NCBI RefSeq assembly: GCF_017742995.1
Contig: NZ_CP072425.1
Coordinates: forward strand, 992,001-1,056,000
Length of the DNA: 64,000 nucleotides
DNA from: Pseudoalteromonas viridis
GTDB taxonomy: Bacteria > Pseudomonadota > Gammaproteobacteria > Enterobacterales > Alteromonadaceae
Direction of reading: 5' to 3'
Shown: one piece after another, positions 62,607 through 64,000 of the stretch
Layout: every line of letters begins with the position of its first letter
Numbering within the stretch: the stretch's first letter is position 1
Position numbers and translations under genes: made by a program
The notes under the pieces: generated by a model
Told to the model about the DNA's origin: nothing
The model's database searches: none
The model's input: the letters and a program-made list of their open reading frames with translations, nothing else

Positions 62607-62771
62607 ACCGACGACCTTCGGCGTTACCACATAAGGAAATGTTTTCGGGAGACATTGATTTATATAGAGTGAACCGACGACCTTCGGCGTTACCACGTAA
62701 GGAAGTGTTTTCGGGAGACCTTGATCTATGAAGAGTGAACCGACGACCTTCGTCGTTACCACATAAGGAAG
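62607..62771 (-). repeat. Three 66-bp tandem repeats derived from a tRNA 3' half
   Basis: The block ACCGACGACCTTCGGCGTTACCAC starts at 62607, 62673 and 62739 (here split for reading: ACCGACGACCTTCGG then CGTTACCAC), an exact 66-bp period. On the minus strand it reads as the anticodon-stem 3' side and T arm (AAGGTCGTCGGTTC) of the adjacent initiator tRNA, followed by unrelated spacer and a degraded acceptor end (TCTCCCGAAAACA). They lie downstream of the last intact tRNA in transcription order. Confidence 0.8.
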
Positions 62772-62848
<77 letters not shown>

Positions 62849-62879
62849 CCTGTATGTTCAACGTTTTACTTCTGTTGAG

Positions 62880-62949
62880 AGAAGTGGTTGCGGGAGCCCT
62901 TGATTTATGAAGAGCGAACCGACGACCTTCGGCGTTACCACTCAGAAAG
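62880..62949 (-). repeat. tRNA 3'-half-like repeat between tRNA copies 1 and 2
   Basis: It contains one T-arm-like block (starting at 62918) and an acceptor-like end GGGCTCCCGCAACCACTT at the left, but lacks the 5' half and D arm. The middle is replaced by CTCTTCATAAATCAA. Confidence 0.75.
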
Positions 62950-63026
<77 letters not shown>

Positions 63027-63061
63027 CCTGTATTTTCAGTGTTTTACTTCTACTGAAAGAA

Positions 63062-63176
63062 GTTGGTAGTCAGATTTGAACCGACGACCTTCGGCGTTAC
63101 CACTGAAAAGTTAGTTTCGGAGCCCTTGGTTTATGAAGAGCGAACCGACGACCTTCAGTCGTTACCACTTAGAAAG
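63062..63176 (-). repeat. Two tRNA 3'-half-like repeats between tRNA copies 2 and 3
   Basis: T-arm-like blocks start at 63080 and 63144. The first has a different acceptor end (AAATCTGACTACCA on the minus strand), the second a degraded TTTGGCTCCGAAACTAAC-like end. Neither has a tRNA 5' half. Confidence 0.75.
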
Positions 63177-63253
<77 letters not shown>

Positions 63254-63290
63254 CCTGTATTTTCAGGGTTTTACTTCTACTGAAAGAAGC

Positions 63291-63376
63291 TGGTAGTCAG
63301 ATTTGAACCGACGACCTTCGGCGATTTTGGAATTAACGAGCCCGACGAATGATTTATCATTCTGCTCCATCCCGCG
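63291..63376 (-). pseudogene. Hybrid/broken initiator tRNA
   Basis: On the minus strand it begins like the intact genes (CGCGGGATGGAGCAG), then diverges through AATGATAAATCATT, regains GTCGGGCTCGTTAA, and ends with the T arm and TGACTACCA. The anticodon loop is disrupted and the acceptor ends CGCGGGA and TCTGACT cannot pair, so it should not make a working tRNA. It is the first unit after the promoter. Confidence 0.8.
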
Positions 63377-63422
63377 CCTGTAAGTTGAGGCTTAATTTGC
63401 CCTAACTCTTTAAGAGGTCGCT

Positions 63423-63450
63423 ATAATATAGAATTAGATTTTTATTGCAA
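63423..63450 (-). promoter_or_regulatory. Promoter of the tRNA array
   Basis: On the minus strand: TTGCAA (63445-63450), 16 nt, TATTAT (63423-63428), then AGCGACC, a GC-rich discriminator typical of stable RNA promoters. No other promoter as good was seen within the array. Confidence 0.75.
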
Positions 63451-63558
63451 GGTTTTAATCAAGAAAAGGGCGTCAACCGCTCAAAAAGAAAGCAAACGAC
63501 AATATTTTAACGCCCTTTTATGACACTTATTATCTCGCCGGCCAAATTAACCGACAGA

Positions 63559-64000
63559 CTATTGTTCTCTTTGGTGTGGATTGATCAGCTTCTGGAACTG
63601 CCAATCGGGGTGGCCCATCACGATAAAGTCAGGATTTTCTGTGCTTTCTCTTTGATTGTAGGTCAGTGGATTAAATTCAGCATCGGTAATGCAGCCACCC
63701 GCTTCTTCCACAATCACCTGAGAGGCGCCGGTATCCCACTCACCTGTTGGCCCAACACGTAAAAAACAGTCGGCTTTCCCCTCGGCCACAATACAGGCCT
63801 TGAGCGAACACGAGCCCAGTGCCACGGTATCAAATTGGCTATTAAGATATTGGCTCACCGCCTCAATTTTTTGCCTGCGGCTGACCGCCAAAGTGAGCGT
63901 GCCTTTCGGCGCGACCGAAATTGGCTCATCATGCCCGTCGGTGCGCTTAAATGCCCCGCCCTGGTGAGTAGCAAAATAGGTTACACCTTTAGCGGGCCAG
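63559..64000 (-). CDS. cysQ: 3'(2'),5'-bisphosphate nucleotidase CysQ (partial, 5' end outside window)
   Basis: Inositol-monophosphatase-fold enzyme that recycles PAP to AMP in sulfate assimilation. Only the C-terminal ~146 residues are present. Visible: HDEPISVAPKGTLTLAVSRR, GSCSLKACIVAEGKADCFLR, the metal-binding GEWDTGASQVIVEEAGG and PLTYNQRESTENPDFIVMG, all as in E. coli CysQ. The frame continues open to the window edge without a start. It lies upstream of the tRNA array on the same strand, before that array's own promoter. Confidence 0.92.
   Translation of the reverse strand, partial: WPAKGVTYFATHQGGAFKRTDGHDEPISVAPKGTLTLAVSRRQKIEAVSQYLNSQFDTVALGSCSLKACIVAEGKADCFLRVGPTGEWDTGASQVIVEEAGGCITDAEFNPLTYNQRESTENPDFIVMGHPDWQFQKLINPHQREQ

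Noticed and set aside
62538..62762. A 74-codon minus-strand open frame with a 22-residue repeat (VVTPKVVGSL...LPKT)
   Set aside because: The periodicity comes from the 66-bp tRNA-derived tandem repeats, whose length is a multiple of three; there is no ribosome binding site and the frame overlaps a tRNA transcript.

Overview
The window looks like a chromosomal segment of a marine gammaproteobacterium, most likely Pseudoalteromonas. This is inferred from gene order and protein character (spc/alpha ribosomal operon, purT, the fkpA-slyX-yheV-yheS-yheT-yheU neighbourhood, hemE-rsd, a metal/sulfide-type ArsR locus and a large NRPS locus). No database search was possible, so the genus is a judgement.

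Layout. 1-7856 (minus strand) holds the spc operon (rplN to rpmJ, including secY) followed by the alpha operon (rpsM, rpsK, rpsD, rpoA), with a recognisable S4-type leader before rpsM. The S10 operon that normally precedes rplN is not there; a secreted polysaccharide deacetylase and an AsmA-family gene follow instead. 11.3-15.5 kb carries an unrecognised protein, a TorF-like outer membrane protein, a YdhF-like aldo/keto reductase and purT.

15.7-32.5 kb is the main accessory system: three collinear non-ribosomal peptide synthetase genes and an MFS exporter, packed as one operon. The domain order is A-T-C-A-T / dock-C-A-T-C-A-T / dock-C-A-T-TE, so five modules and a pentapeptide are predicted. 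Binding-pocket residues read by eye predict Thr in module 2 and Val in module 5. Modules 1, 3 and 4 are not assigned with certainty. The terminal thioesterase has Cys in place of the usual Ser nucleophile. NRPS2 and NRPS3 start with TubC-type docking domains, and the two upstream partners end in the same short acidic tail.

32.5-40 kb has an FAH-family hydrolase, an iodotyrosine-deiodinase-like flavoprotein, and an RND efflux pair. The pair is controlled by an ArsR protein with two cysteines spaced as in sulfide sensors, divergent from a small membrane protein and a rhodanese. 40-50 kb holds a peptidase S41/beta-lactamase fusion lipoprotein, a solute-binding protein, an MscS channel, two tandem acyltransferases, speA, two paralogous secreted proteins of unknown family, and speE.

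51-62 kb is housekeeping: hemE, rsd, fkpA, slyX, yheV, yheS, yheT, yheU and an M19 dipeptidase. Between hemE and rsd lies a good candidate small RNA. Before a small DUF3149-like membrane protein lie two FNR-type boxes placed at about -41.5 and -91.5.

62-64 kb contains an orphan RiPP-like Cys-rich precursor peptide. It is followed by a minus-strand array of three identical initiator tRNA genes interleaved with repeated 3'-half-tRNA fragments and one hybrid broken tRNA, and then by the 3' end of cysQ.
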